DNA of 41,518 bases from Proteobacteria bacterium UBA964. GTDB taxonomy: Bacteria; Pseudomonadota; Gammaproteobacteria; Steroidobacterales; Steroidobacteraceae. The stretch is taken from positions 11,319 to 52,836 of the forward strand of contig DBCG01000054.1 of assembly GCA_002292945.1 (NCBI GenBank), given 5' to 3'. Below are positions 1-8,239 of this stretch, in pieces. A program made the position numbers and the translations under genes. Each line of letters begins with the position of its first letter. The first letter of the stretch is position 1. Under the pieces are notes generated by a model. That model had not been told where the DNA came from. It saw nothing but the letters and a program-made list of their open reading frames with translations, and did no database searches.

Positions 1-10
1 GGATGTCCCC

Positions 11-2029
11 ATGAGCCAACGCCGCCGTCTCGCAAATGCCATCCGGGCGCTTTCCATGGACGCGGTACAGCAGGCGGCCTCCGGTCATCCGGGCGCCCCG
101 ATGGGGATGGCGGACATCGCTGAAGTCCTCTGGCGCGAGGTCATGGATTTCAACCCGGCCCATCCGCGCTGGCCCGATCGCGACCGCTTCGTGCTCTCGA
201 ACGGCCACGCGTCGATGCTGCTCTATGCGGCGAACCATCTCAGCGGCTATCCGCTCTCGATCGACGATCTGCGCGCGTTCCGACAGATCGGCTCACGCAC
301 GCCGGGTCACCCCGAGAACGATCTCGACATCGGCATCGAGACCACCACCGGTCCGCTCGGCCAAGGTCTCGCCACCGCGGTCGGCATGGCACTCGCCGAG
401 CGGTTGATGGCTGCGGAGTTCAACCGCCCGGGCCACGACATCGTCGACCACCACACCTACGTCTTCCTCGGCGACGGTTGCCTCATGGAAGGCATCTCGC
501 ACGAAGCGGTCTCGCTCGCCGGTACGCTCGGGCTCGGAAAGCTCATCTGCGTCTATGACGACAACGGCATCTCGATCGACGGCGCGGTCAGCGGCTGGAT
601 GGCTGATGACACCCCGAAGCGCTTCGCGGCCTGCGGTTGGCAGGTCATCAAGGATGTCGACGGCCACGACGGCGACGCGGTGCTCAAGGCGCTGCGGCGC
701 GCCAAGGCCAACCGCCGTCAGCCGACGCTGATCTGCGCGCGCACGGTGATCGGTTTCGGCGCCCCGAACAAGCAGGGCAGCAAGTCGACGCACGGCGAGC
801 CGCTCGGCGTCGAGGAGGTCGCGGCCGCGCGCGCGGCGCTCGGTTGGACGGACGCGCCGTTCGTGGTGCCGGAGGACATCCGCGCCGATTGGGACCAACG
901 CGCCCGCGGCGAGCGCGCCGAGCGCGCCTGGAAGCGCCGTTTCAACCGCTACCGTCGCGAGTTCCCCGATCTCGCTGCGGAGTTCACCCGCCGTATGGCG
1001 GGCGAGCTGCCCGTCGACTGGGCGCGGCTGCGCGATGCCGCGCTCGCCTCCGCCGGGGCCGTCGAGGCACCGCAGGCGACGCGCGCCTCCTCGCAGGTCG
1101 TGCTCAACGCGATCGGGCCGGGGATGGGCGAACTGCTCGGTGGTTCGGCGGACCTCACCGGGTCCGTCAACACCTTCCGCAAGGATTCCAAGCCCGTGAC
1201 GGGCCACGAGGGCGGCGGCAACTACGTCTACTACGGAGTTCGCGAGTTCGCGATGACGGCCATGATGAACGGCCTGGCGTTGCACGGCGGATTCGCGCCC
1301 TACGCCGGCACCTTCCTCGTGTTCTCCGACTACGCGCGCAACGCGGTGCGGCTCGCCGCGCTCATGCATCAGCGCATCCTGCTCGTGTACACGCACGATT
1401 CGATCGGCCTCGGCGAAGATGGCCCCACGCACCAGCCGATCGAGCATCTCGCATCGCTGCGCGCGATGCCGAACCTCAGCCTCTGGCGGCCCTGCGATGC
1501 CGCTGAGACCGCGGTCGCGTGGTGTGCGGCGATCGAGCGCCGCAACGGGCCGACCAGCCTCGTGTTCACGCGTCAGGCGCTGCCGCAACAGCCGCGCGAC
1601 GCTGCGCAACGCGCCGCGATCGCGAGCGGCGGCTACATCCTGATCGACGCCCCCGAGGTCGCGGCGGGCAGCGCGCAACCGGAGGCCATCGTGATCGCGA
1701 CCGGTTCCGAGGTCGCACCCTGCGCCGAAGCGGTACGGGCGCTCAACGCCGCCGGCCGCCGGCTGCGCCTCGTCTCGATGCCCTCCACCGATGTGTTCGA
1801 TGCACAGGACGAAGCCTGGCGTGAGGCCGTGCTGCCGAAGGCCGTGCGTCGCCGTCTCGCCGTCGAGGCCGCTGCCTCGCAGAGCTGGTGGAAGTATGTC
1901 GGCGGCGGCGGTTGTGTCATCGGCATCGACCGCTTCGGCGCCTCCGGCAAGGCCTCCGATCTATTCAAAGAATACGGCATCACGACTGCGCACATCACGC
2001 GTGCGCTCGAGAGCTTGCTCGCAAGCTGA
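11..2029 (+). CDS. tkt: Transketolase
   Basis: Thiamine-diphosphate enzyme of the non-oxidative pentose phosphate pathway, moving two-carbon ketol units between sugar phosphates in the cytoplasm. At 672 residues it has the usual full bacterial length. The early SGHPGAP motif (around residues 24-30) carries a conserved active-site His. The ThDP/metal motif starts at GDG (154-156) and runs on to the Asn at about 185 in DDNGIS. The pyrimidine-domain signature GLGEDGPTHQPIEHL lies in the second half. The ATG at 11 is followed directly by family-like sequence, but only ten bases lie upstream, so promoter and ribosome site cannot be judged. It is first in a run with gap, pgk and pyk and probably shares a transcript with them. 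Confidence 0.97.
   Translation: MSQRRRLANAIRALSMDAVQQAASGHPGAPMGMADIAEVLWREVMDFNPAHPRWPDRDRFVLSNGHASMLLYAANHLSGYPLSIDDLRAFRQIGSRTPGHPENDLDIGIETTTGPLGQGLATAVGMALAERLMAAEFNRPGHDIVDHHTYVFLGDGCLMEGISHEAVSLAGTLGLGKLICVYDDNGISIDGAVSGWMADDTPKRFAACGWQVIKDVDGHDGDAVLKALRRAKANRRQPTLICARTVIGFGAPNKQGSKSTHGEPLGVEEVAAARAALGWTDAPFVVPEDIRADWDQRARGERAERAWKRRFNRYRREFPDLAAEFTRRMAGELPVDWARLRDAALASAGAVEAPQATRASSQVVLNAIGPGMGELLGGSADLTGSVNTFRKDSKPVTGHEGGGNYVYYGVREFAMTAMMNGLALHGGFAPYAGTFLVFSDYARNAVRLAALMHQRILLVYTHDSIGLGEDGPTHQPIEHLASLRAMPNLSLWRPCDAAETAVAWCAAIERRNGPTSLVFTRQALPQQPRDAAQRAAIASGGYILIDAPEVAAGSAQPEAIVIATGSEVAPCAEAVRALNAAGRRLRLVSMPSTDVFDAQDEAWREAVLPKAVRRRLAVEAAASQSWWKYVGGGGCVIGIDRFGASGKASDLFKEYGITTAHITRALESLLAS
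2012..2027 (+). other. Hairpin at the 3' end of tkt
   Basis: AGCTTG (2012-2017) pairs with CAAGCT (2022-2027) around a CTCG loop, so the stem ends on the first base of the tkt stop codon. No T-tract follows, so a classical terminator is unlikely. Sitting just ahead of gap, it could be a processing or 3'-protecting structure that allows different tkt and gap mRNA levels. Role inferred; the inverted repeat is seen directly. Confidence 0.4.
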
Positions 2030-2050
2030 CAACGGAAAGACAACGGAAAG
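2028..2050 (+). repeat. 11-bp tandem duplication at the gap ribosome site
   Basis: GACAACGGAAA occurs twice head to tail (2028-2038 and 2039-2049), followed by GGGG and the gap ATG at 2061. The first copy begins inside the tkt stop codon. Each copy carries a purine-rich GGAAAG-type sequence, so the Shine-Dalgarno region of gap is effectively doubled. The second copy with the following GGGG is the better-spaced ribosome site. Confidence 0.6.
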
Positions 2051-2060
2051 GGGAATACAC

Positions 2061-3077
2061 ATGACGATCAAGGTGGGCATCAACGGCTACGGTCGTATCG
2101 GACGCAACGTGCTGCGCGCGCTCTACGAGGCGGGTCGCACCGGTGAGATCCGCATCGTGGCGATCAACGACCTCGGTGATGCGGCGACCAACGCCCACCT
2201 GACCCGCTACGACACCGCGCACGGCAAGTTCCCCGGCACGGTCGCGGTCGATGGCGACTCGATGGTGGTCAACGGCGATCGCATCAAGGTCCTGGCGCAG
2301 CGCGACCCCTCGAAGCTCCCGTGGGGCGAGCTGGGGGTCGACACCGTGCTCGAGTGCACGGGACTCTTCACCAGCAAGGCCAAGGCGGGTGCGCACCTCG
2401 CGGGCGGCGCCAAGAAGGTCGTGATCTCCGCGCCGGGCGGCGACGATGTCGACGCCACGGTGGTCTACGGCGTCAACCACGATGTGCTTCGCGCCTCGCA
2501 CACCGTGATCTCGAACGCCTCCTGCACCACCAACTGCCTCGCGCCCGTCGCCAAGGTGCTGCATGAGCACATCGGCATCGTGGGCGGTCTCATGACCACC
2601 ATCCACGCCTACACCAATGACCAGGTGCTCACCGACGTCTACCACTCGGACCTGCGCCGCGCGCGCTCGGCCACGATGTCGATGATCCCGACCAAGACGG
2701 GCGCGGCAGCGGCGGTCGGTCTCGTGTTGCCGGCGCTCAAGGGCAAGTTCGACGGCTTCGCGGTGCGCGTGCCGACCATCAATGTGTCGCTGGTCGATCT
2801 CACCTTCACCGCAGCGCGCGCGACCACGGTCGCGGAGATCGACGGCTTGATGAAGGCCGCGGCGGCCTCCGGGCCGCTCGCCGGCGTCCTCGCCTACACC
2901 GAAGCGCCGCTCGTCTCGATCGATTACAACCACGACGCGCATTCCTCGACCTACGACGCCACCATGACCAAGGTCACGGGCGGCACGCTGGTGAAGGTCT
3001 GCGCCTGGTACGACAACGAGTGGGGCTTCTCGAACCGTATGCTCGACACCACGCTCGCCTGGTCCAAGGCTCCCTGA
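2061..3077 (+). CDS. gap: Glyceraldehyde-3-phosphate dehydrogenase, type I
   Basis: Converts glyceraldehyde 3-phosphate, NAD+ and phosphate into 1,3-bisphosphoglycerate in glycolysis, and the reverse in gluconeogenesis. The 338-residue protein begins MTIKVGINGYGRIGR, the Rossmann nucleotide-binding start of the family. NDL near residue 36-38 fits NAD preference. The catalytic Cys155 is in SNASCTTN and the partner His182 in IHAYTNDQ. The frame stays open upstream into tkt, but the family N-terminus and a purine-rich site (AAAGGGGAA) fix the start at 2061. It lies 31 bp after tkt and 10 bp before pgk, so this is likely one glycolytic operon. Confidence 0.97.
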   Translation: MTIKVGINGYGRIGRNVLRALYEAGRTGEIRIVAINDLGDAATNAHLTRYDTAHGKFPGTVAVDGDSMVVNGDRIKVLAQRDPSKLPWGELGVDTVLECTGLFTSKAKAGAHLAGGAKKVVISAPGGDDVDATVVYGVNHDVLRASHTVISNASCTTNCLAPVAKVLHEHIGIVGGLMTTIHAYTNDQVLTDVYHSDLRRARSATMSMIPTKTGAAAAVGLVLPALKGKFDGFAVRVPTINVSLVDLTFTAARATTVAEIDGLMKAAAASGPLAGVLAYTEAPLVSIDYNHDAHSSTYDATMTKVTGGTLVKVCAWYDNEWGFSNRMLDTTLAWSKAP

Positions 3078-3087
3078 GGCGGCATCG

Positions 3088-4272
3088 ATGACCGTGCTGC
3101 GCATGACCGAACTCGACCTGCGGGACAAGCGGGTGCTGATCCGCGAGGACCTCAACGTCCCGGTCGAGGACGGCGTCATCTCGAGCGACGCCCGCATCCG
3201 TGCGGCGGTGCCATCGCTGCGCGCGGCTGTCAGCGCCGGCGCCCGTGTCATCGTGATGTCGCATCTCGGTCGTCCGAAAGAAGGCGAGTTCTCGGCCGAG
3301 GACTCGCTCGCGCCGGTGGCGGTCCGTCTCGGCGAGCTGCTTGGGCGATCGGTGCGTCTGCAACGCGACTGGCTGGATGGCGTCGAGTGCGCGCCGGGCG
3401 AGGTCGTACTCTGCGAGAACGTACGCTTCAACAAAGGCGAGAAGAAAGACGACGAGGTGCTCGCGCGCCGCATGGCCGCGCTCTGCGATGTGTTCGTCAT
3501 GGACGCGTTCGGCACCGCCCATCGCGCCGAAGCGAGCACATACGGCGTGGCGAGGTTCGCGCCGATCGCCTGCGCGGGTCCGCTGCTGGTGGGTGAGCTG
3601 GACGCGCTGTCGCGCGCGCTGGCCCGGCCCGCCAGGCCCTTGGTCGCGATCGTCGCCGGCTCCAAGGTCTCGACCAAGCTCACCGTCCTAGAATCGCTGC
3701 TCGGCAAGGTCGACAAACTGATCGTCGGTGGCGGCATCGCCAATACGTTCCTCGCCGCCAACGGTATCGCGGTCGGCAAGTCGCTGCACGAACCCGACAT
3801 GCTCGACACCGCGCGTGCGCTGCTCGAACAGGCGGTCGCGCGCGGCGCCGAGATCCCGCTGCCCACGGATGTGGTGGTGGCGGAGGAGTTCTCGCCGACC
3901 GCGGTCGCGACGGTACGGCCCGTGGGCGAGGTCCGTCCGCACGAGCTGATCCTCGACATCGGCCCGCAGACTGCGGCTCGGTTCGCCGGATTGCTCGCCG
4001 GCGCTGGCACCATCCTCTGGAACGGGCCGGTCGGCGTGTTCGAATTCGACCAGTTCGGGGGCGGCACCGAGACGCTCGCAAAGGCGATCGCCGCGAGCCC
4101 CGCGTTCTCGCTCGCGGGCGGTGGCGACACGCTCGCAGCCATCGAGAAATACGGTGTGGCGGGCGGGATCTCCTACATCTCCACCGGCGGCGGCGCGTTC
4201 CTGGAATTCGTCGAGGGCAAGACCTTGCCGGCGGTGGCGATGCTCGAATCGCGTGCCGCTGCGACCCGCTGA
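3088..4272 (+). CDS. pgk: Phosphoglycerate kinase
   Basis: Transfers phosphate from 1,3-bisphosphoglycerate to ADP, the first ATP-yielding step of glycolysis. Its 394 residues match the normal monomeric length. Substrate-binding motifs DLNVP (21-25) and SHLGRPKEG (58-66) are followed by ENVRFNKGEKKD and DAFGTAHRAEAS. The nucleotide side shows GGGIANTFL, WNGPVGVFEF and the late GGGDTLAAI. An alternative start five codons later (ATG at 3103, MTELDL) would also fit the family. The stop codon forms the edge of an unusual 13-bp repeat array before pyk. Function is essentially certain. Confidence 0.97.
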   Translation: MTVLRMTELDLRDKRVLIREDLNVPVEDGVISSDARIRAAVPSLRAAVSAGARVIVMSHLGRPKEGEFSAEDSLAPVAVRLGELLGRSVRLQRDWLDGVECAPGEVVLCENVRFNKGEKKDDEVLARRMAALCDVFVMDAFGTAHRAEASTYGVARFAPIACAGPLLVGELDALSRALARPARPLVAIVAGSKVSTKLTVLESLLGKVDKLIVGGGIANTFLAANGIAVGKSLHEPDMLDTARALLEQAVARGAEIPLPTDVVVAEEFSPTAVATVRPVGEVRPHELILDIGPQTAARFAGLLAGAGTILWNGPVGVFEFDQFGGGTETLAKAIAASPAFSLAGGGDTLAAIEKYGVAGGISYISTGGGAFLEFVEGKTLPAVAMLESRAAATR

Positions 4273-4277
4273 AAACA

Positions 4278-4316
4278 GGGCCTGAAAAAAGGGCCTGAAT
4301 AGAGGGCCAGAAAAGA
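4278..4316 (+). repeat. 13-bp tandem repeats between pgk and pyk
   Basis: Three units with an exact 13-bp period start at 4278, 4291 and 4304 (GGGCCTGAAAAAA, GGGCCTGAATAGA, GGGCCAGAAAAGA). A decayed unit starts at 4317, and the end of pgk itself (CTGAAAACA) resembles a preceding unit. TGA at 4270, 4283 and 4296 falls in three different frames. The stretch is A-rich compared with its surroundings. A small GC hairpin follows (4330-4334 with 4340-4344) just before pyk. It may be slippage debris or an mRNA processing or stability element. Confidence 0.65.
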
Positions 4317-4358
4317 GGGAAAGTTGAGCGCCGCGGCCTGCGGCCCCACAATGGCGTC

Positions 4359-5795
4359 ATGCAACGCCGTACCAAGATCGTGGCGACCCTCGGGCCCGCC
4401 ACCGACGATGATGATGTCCTCTTCGAGATGTGCCGCGCCGGTCTCGATGTCGCCCGCATCAACCTCTCCCATGGTTCCCAAGCCGATCACCTGCGCCGCT
4501 TGAGTAAGCTGCGCGAGGCGGCGGCGCGCTCGGGTCGCTGCGTCGGCGCTCTCTTTGATCTCGCCGGCCCCAAGATCCGCATCGAGAGCTTCGTCGAAGG
4601 CCGGGTGCATCTGATCGAGGGTGCCGAGTTCACGCTCGACACTGCACTCGATCCGAGCGCCGGAACGGTCGACTCGGTGGGCGTGGCCTACAAGGAACTG
4701 ACCGCCGATGTCGTCGGCGGCGACACATTGCTGCTCAACGATGGGCTACTCGTGCTCGAGGTGCTCGAAGTGCGGGGCAGCCGCATCCGCACCCGCGTCG
4801 TCGTCGGCGGCGAACTCTCGAACCGCAAAGGCGTGAACCGAAAGGGCGGCGGCATCTCGGCGCCGGCGCTCACCGACAAGGACCGCGAGGACATCCGCTT
4901 CGTCGCGGCGCAGGGCGCCGACTACGTGGCGCTGTCGTTCGTCCGCGATGCCGATGACATCCACCTTGCGCGTCGCCTGCTGCGCGAGGCCGGTGGCGCC
5001 GATGTCCGCATCGTCGCCAAGATAGAGCGGCATGAGGCGGTCGCACAGCTCACGGGCATCATCGATGCCGCTGATGCGCTGATGGTGGCGCGCGGCGATC
5101 TCGGCGTCGAGATGGGGTATGCCGCGCTGACCGGCCTGCAGAAGAGCATCATCCGGCAGGCGAGGCACCGCAACCGGGTCGTCATCACGGCGACCCAGAT
5201 GATGGAGTCCATGATCCAGAGCCCCGTCCCGACCCGCGCCGAGGTCAGCGACGTCGCCAATGCGGTGATGGACGGGACGGACGCGGTGATGTTGTCGGCC
5301 GAGACCGCGGCCGGCAAGCACCCGGTGAAGGCGGTGGCCGCGATGGCGGATGTCATCGTCGGTGCGGAGTCCTATCAGATCTCCCAGCATCGGCCGCGTG
5401 AGCGTGCCGGGGTGATCTTCACGCAGACCGAAGAAGCCATCGCCAACGCGGTGATGTACACCGCCAACCACATGAGCGTGCGCGCCATCGTCGCGCTCAC
5501 CGAGAGCGGCGCCACGACGCTGTGGATGTCACGACTGCGCTCGGACATCCCCATCTACGCCTTCACGCGCCACGAAGGCACGCGGCGGCGCGTGACGCTC
5601 TATCGCGGCGTGCAGCCGATCACCTTCGATGTCACGCCCGGTGACCCGTCGCCGCTGCACGATCGGGTGTTCGCCATGCTCCTCGACCAGAAGCTCGTCG
5701 ATGAGGGGGATCTCGTGATCCTCACCAAGGGCGAGTTGACCGGTGTCCAGGGCGGAACGAATTCTTTGCAGATCGTGCAGGTGAGACGGCCATGA
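4359..5795 (+). CDS. pyk: Pyruvate kinase
   Basis: Catalyses phosphoenolpyruvate + ADP to pyruvate + ATP. The 478-residue product opens with RRTKIVATLGPA and ARINLSHG. It continues with FDLAGPKIRIE and the cation/active-site segment IVAKIERHEAV. The conserved MVARGDLGVEM, TATQMMESM and DAVMLSAETAAGKHP motifs follow, then the C-terminal allosteric domain. There is no clear Shine-Dalgarno site before ATG 4359. An out-of-frame ATG at 4351 could compete for initiation. The stop overlaps the next start as ATGA. Fructose-bisphosphate aldolase, often found after pyk in proteobacteria, is absent here. Confidence 0.96.
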   Translation: MQRRTKIVATLGPATDDDDVLFEMCRAGLDVARINLSHGSQADHLRRLSKLREAAARSGRCVGALFDLAGPKIRIESFVEGRVHLIEGAEFTLDTALDPSAGTVDSVGVAYKELTADVVGGDTLLLNDGLLVLEVLEVRGSRIRTRVVVGGELSNRKGVNRKGGGISAPALTDKDREDIRFVAAQGADYVALSFVRDADDIHLARRLLREAGGADVRIVAKIERHEAVAQLTGIIDAADALMVARGDLGVEMGYAALTGLQKSIIRQARHRNRVVITATQMMESMIQSPVPTRAEVSDVANAVMDGTDAVMLSAETAAGKHPVKAVAAMADVIVGAESYQISQHRPRERAGVIFTQTEEAIANAVMYTANHMSVRAIVALTESGATTLWMSRLRSDIPIYAFTRHEGTRRRVTLYRGVQPITFDVTPGDPSPLHDRVFAMLLDQKLVDEGDLVILTKGELTGVQGGTNSLQIVQVRRP

Positions 5796-8239
5796 AGCGT
5801 CTGTTGGGTGGCTTGCTGGTCACCATCGCCGCGGTCGCGTTGCTGGCGTTCCTGTTCGGCGGCTGGCTGTTGCGGGGCTCGTTGCCGCAACTCGACGGCG
5901 AGGTCACGGCGGCGGTGGGGGCCCCTGATGCCGCAGTCGTGATCGAGCGCGACGCGGGCGGTGCGACCACGGTGCGTGGTGCAGACATGGCAGCGGTCGC
6001 TTACGGGCTCGGGTTCGCCCATGCTCAAGACCGTTTCTTCCAGATGGATCTCTCCCGGCGCCTCTCCTCGGGTGAACTGTCGGCACTGCTGGGCGAGCGG
6101 ATGCTGGAGCAGGACCGCAAGGCACGTCCCTTCCGTTTCCGTCGCGTCGCCAAGAGCGTCGTCGCCGACGCGACACCGGCGCAGCGTGCCGTTCTCGAGG
6201 CCTACACGCGCGGCGTGAACCGCGGGCTCGAGAGCCTTCGTGTCAGGCCTTGGGAGTACATCCTGTTGCGTGCCACGCCGCAGCCGTGGCGGCCGGAAGA
6301 CTCCATCCTCGTCGTGCATGCCATGTGGTGGCAGCTGCAGTACGCCGATGTCGGCAGCGACATGTCGCGACGCGCGGTGGTCGCTCGTCTCGAGCAACGT
6401 GCCACCGCCGCCTCGCGCGCCGAAGCGGATGCCAGTCTGGCCGCGAGCGTCACACGCTTCCTGTATCCGCGCGGCGATGACTGGGATGCGCCGAACCTCC
6501 CGGGATCCGTCGGCGGAGTGTTGGTGCCGGCGTCGTCCGAGGCGCCACCGGTACCTTCGCCGGAGCAGTTCGACCTGCGTGCCGAGCGCTCAGGTGGGGC
6601 GGCGCCGCCCTCGCCGAGCAAGCCGGGCAGCAATGCCTGGGCGGTCGGCGGCGCGCACACCCAGAGCGGCGCCGCGTTGGTCGCGGGCGATATGCATCTC
6701 GGCTTGCGGGTACCGACCGTGTGGTATCGCGCACGCCTGCAGGCCACGGGCGGCGATCTGCCCGAACTCAACGGCGTAACGCTCCCCGGCGTGCCGGCAG
6801 TGGTGGCAGGTTCGAACGGTCATGTCGCGTGGTCGTTCACCAACAGCTACGGTGACTGGGTCGATGTGCGCGGATACAGCTGCGACGCGCAGACGGACCT
6901 CTACTACACCAGCACCGGGGAACAGCGTTTCAAGGTCAGCCGCGAACGCATCGAGGTGTTGCGTGGCGATCCGGTGATCGAGGTGGTGCGCGAATCGCCG
7001 CTCGGCGTGTTGGTGAAGCGAGAGCCGGGGCCGGCCGGCACCGGCGAGATCTGTTGGCTGGCGCGCTGGCTTGCGACCGAGCCGGGCGCCACGACGCTCG
7101 GCAGCCTGGATCTGCAACGGGTGCGTTCTGTGCCCGAGGCGTTGGCCATCGTGCCTGCGGTCGGCATCCCGCACCAGAACCTGCTGATCGGCGATCGTGA
7201 GGGCCGGATCGCCTGGACGATCGCGGGCCGTATCCCGCAGGGCGATCGAGGGCCCGAGACGCCGCAGCCGATCGCTTGGCGCGAGGCCGCTGAGTATCCG
7301 CGCATACTCGACCCCGAGGCCGGCCGGCTGTGGAGCGGCAACGCGCGGCAGATCGAGGGTGAGATGGAGCGCGTGCTCGGCAACGACGAGACCGAGAGCG
7401 GCATGGGCTACGAGCACGGTGCGCGCGTGCGCCAGATCCGTGATGGATTGTTGGCGATCAGCGGCAAGGCGACGCCTGCCGACATGCTCGCCATCCAGCT
7501 CGATGACCGCGCGCTGTTCCTCGAGCGTTGGCAACGGCTGTTGCTCGCCACGCTCGATGAGGATGCGGTGCGCAACCAGCCCAAGCGCGCCGAGCTGCGA
7601 CGGCTGGTCGCAGCTTGGACCCCGCGCGCGGCACCGGAGTCGGTCGGTTATCGATTGGTGAGGGAGTTCCGCAACGACACCCGGGATGTCGTGTGGGGGA
7701 TGCTCACCGGTGCTCTCGGCATCGAAGCGGGCACGCGGCCGGTGGCGCTGTTCGAGGGCTCGCTCTGGCGGCTGGTGACCGAGCAGCCTGCGCACATGCT
7801 GACCGCCGAGCATGCGGATTGGCGCTCGTTCCTGCTGGCGCGTGCCGATGCGGTGATCGCAGGTGTGGAGGAGGAGTGCGGGCGTTTCGAGCGTTGCACC
7901 TGGGGCGCACGCAACACGGCCCGCATCCGTCATCCGCTCTCGGCCTCGCTCGGTCGGTTCGGCACCTGGCTCGACATGCCTTCGGTGCCGCTGGCGGGCG
8001 ATGACGATCTGCCGCGGGTGGCCGGGCCTTCCTTCGGGGCGTCCGAGCGCTTCGCTGTCTCGCCGGGGCGCGAGTCCGAGGGTTATCTGCACCTGCCGGG
8101 CGGGCAGGCCGGGCACCCGCTCTCGCCGTTCTACCGCGCGGGGTTCGACGACTGGGCGCTGGGGAGACCGCGACCGCTGTTGCCGGGGCCGGTGGCCCAT
8201 ACTTTGACGCTGCAAGCCGCCCGGGAGGGCACGCCATGA
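5792..8239 (+). CDS. Penicillin acylase family hydrolase (Ntn hydrolase)
   Basis: An 815-residue precursor of the penicillin G/AHL acylase (peptidase S45) family, which hydrolyses amide bonds after self-cleavage into alpha and beta chains. A hydrophobic segment at residues 4-25 is a signal peptide or membrane anchor for the periplasm. The alpha-chain part contains YGLGFAHAQDRFFQMDL (71-87). The predicted autocleavage site is Gly279-Ser280 in PGSNAWAV, making Ser280 the catalytic N-terminal nucleophile, and GSNGHVAWSFTN follows in the beta chain. Substrate cannot be told: beta-lactams, acyl-homoserine lactones and other N-acyl compounds are all possible. It overlaps pyk and moxR by 4 nt each, implying coupled translation, an odd setting for an exported acylase. 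Confidence 0.88.
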   Translation: MKRLLGGLLVTIAAVALLAFLFGGWLLRGSLPQLDGEVTAAVGAPDAAVVIERDAGGATTVRGADMAAVAYGLGFAHAQDRFFQMDLSRRLSSGELSALLGERMLEQDRKARPFRFRRVAKSVVADATPAQRAVLEAYTRGVNRGLESLRVRPWEYILLRATPQPWRPEDSILVVHAMWWQLQYADVGSDMSRRAVVARLEQRATAASRAEADASLAASVTRFLYPRGDDWDAPNLPGSVGGVLVPASSEAPPVPSPEQFDLRAERSGGAAPPSPSKPGSNAWAVGGAHTQSGAALVAGDMHLGLRVPTVWYRARLQATGGDLPELNGVTLPGVPAVVAGSNGHVAWSFTNSYGDWVDVRGYSCDAQTDLYYTSTGEQRFKVSRERIEVLRGDPVIEVVRESPLGVLVKREPGPAGTGEICWLARWLATEPGATTLGSLDLQRVRSVPEALAIVPAVGIPHQNLLIGDREGRIAWTIAGRIPQGDRGPETPQPIAWREAAEYPRILDPEAGRLWSGNARQIEGEMERVLGNDETESGMGYEHGARVRQIRDGLLAISGKATPADMLAIQLDDRALFLERWQRLLLATLDEDAVRNQPKRAELRRLVAAWTPRAAPESVGYRLVREFRNDTRDVVWGMLTGALGIEAGTRPVALFEGSLWRLVTEQPAHMLTAEHADWRSFLLARADAVIAGVEEECGRFERCTWGARNTARIRHPLSASLGRFGTWLDMPSVPLAGDDDLPRVAGPSFGASERFAVSPGRESEGYLHLPGGQAGHPLSPFYRAGFDDWALGRPRPLLPGPVAHTLTLQAAREGTP

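Noticed and set aside
293..1678. 461-codon antisense frame inside tkt
   Set aside because: It lies wholly within transketolase and has low-complexity Arg/Ala/Glu sequence without a plausible ribosome site.
1791..2060. 90-codon N-terminal extension of GAPDH reading into tkt
   Set aside because: The extension is tkt read in another frame. The Rossmann N-terminus and a good ribosome site place the start at 2061.
1995..4142. 715-codon open frame antisense to gap and pgk
   Set aside because: High-GC third-position bias keeps antisense frames open. The translation is Ser/Arg/Ala-rich with no family motifs, and the plus strand holds two certain enzymes.
4351..4420. Possible leader peptide from the ATG at 4351 before pyk
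   Set aside because: It overlaps pyk out of frame, has no ribosome site and no attenuator-like codon run; too weak to annotate.
6590..8215. 541-codon antisense frame opposite the penicillin acylase
   Set aside because: Same GC-bias shadow: Arg/His/Ala-rich composition, no recognisable domain, fully inside a gene with clear catalytic motifs.
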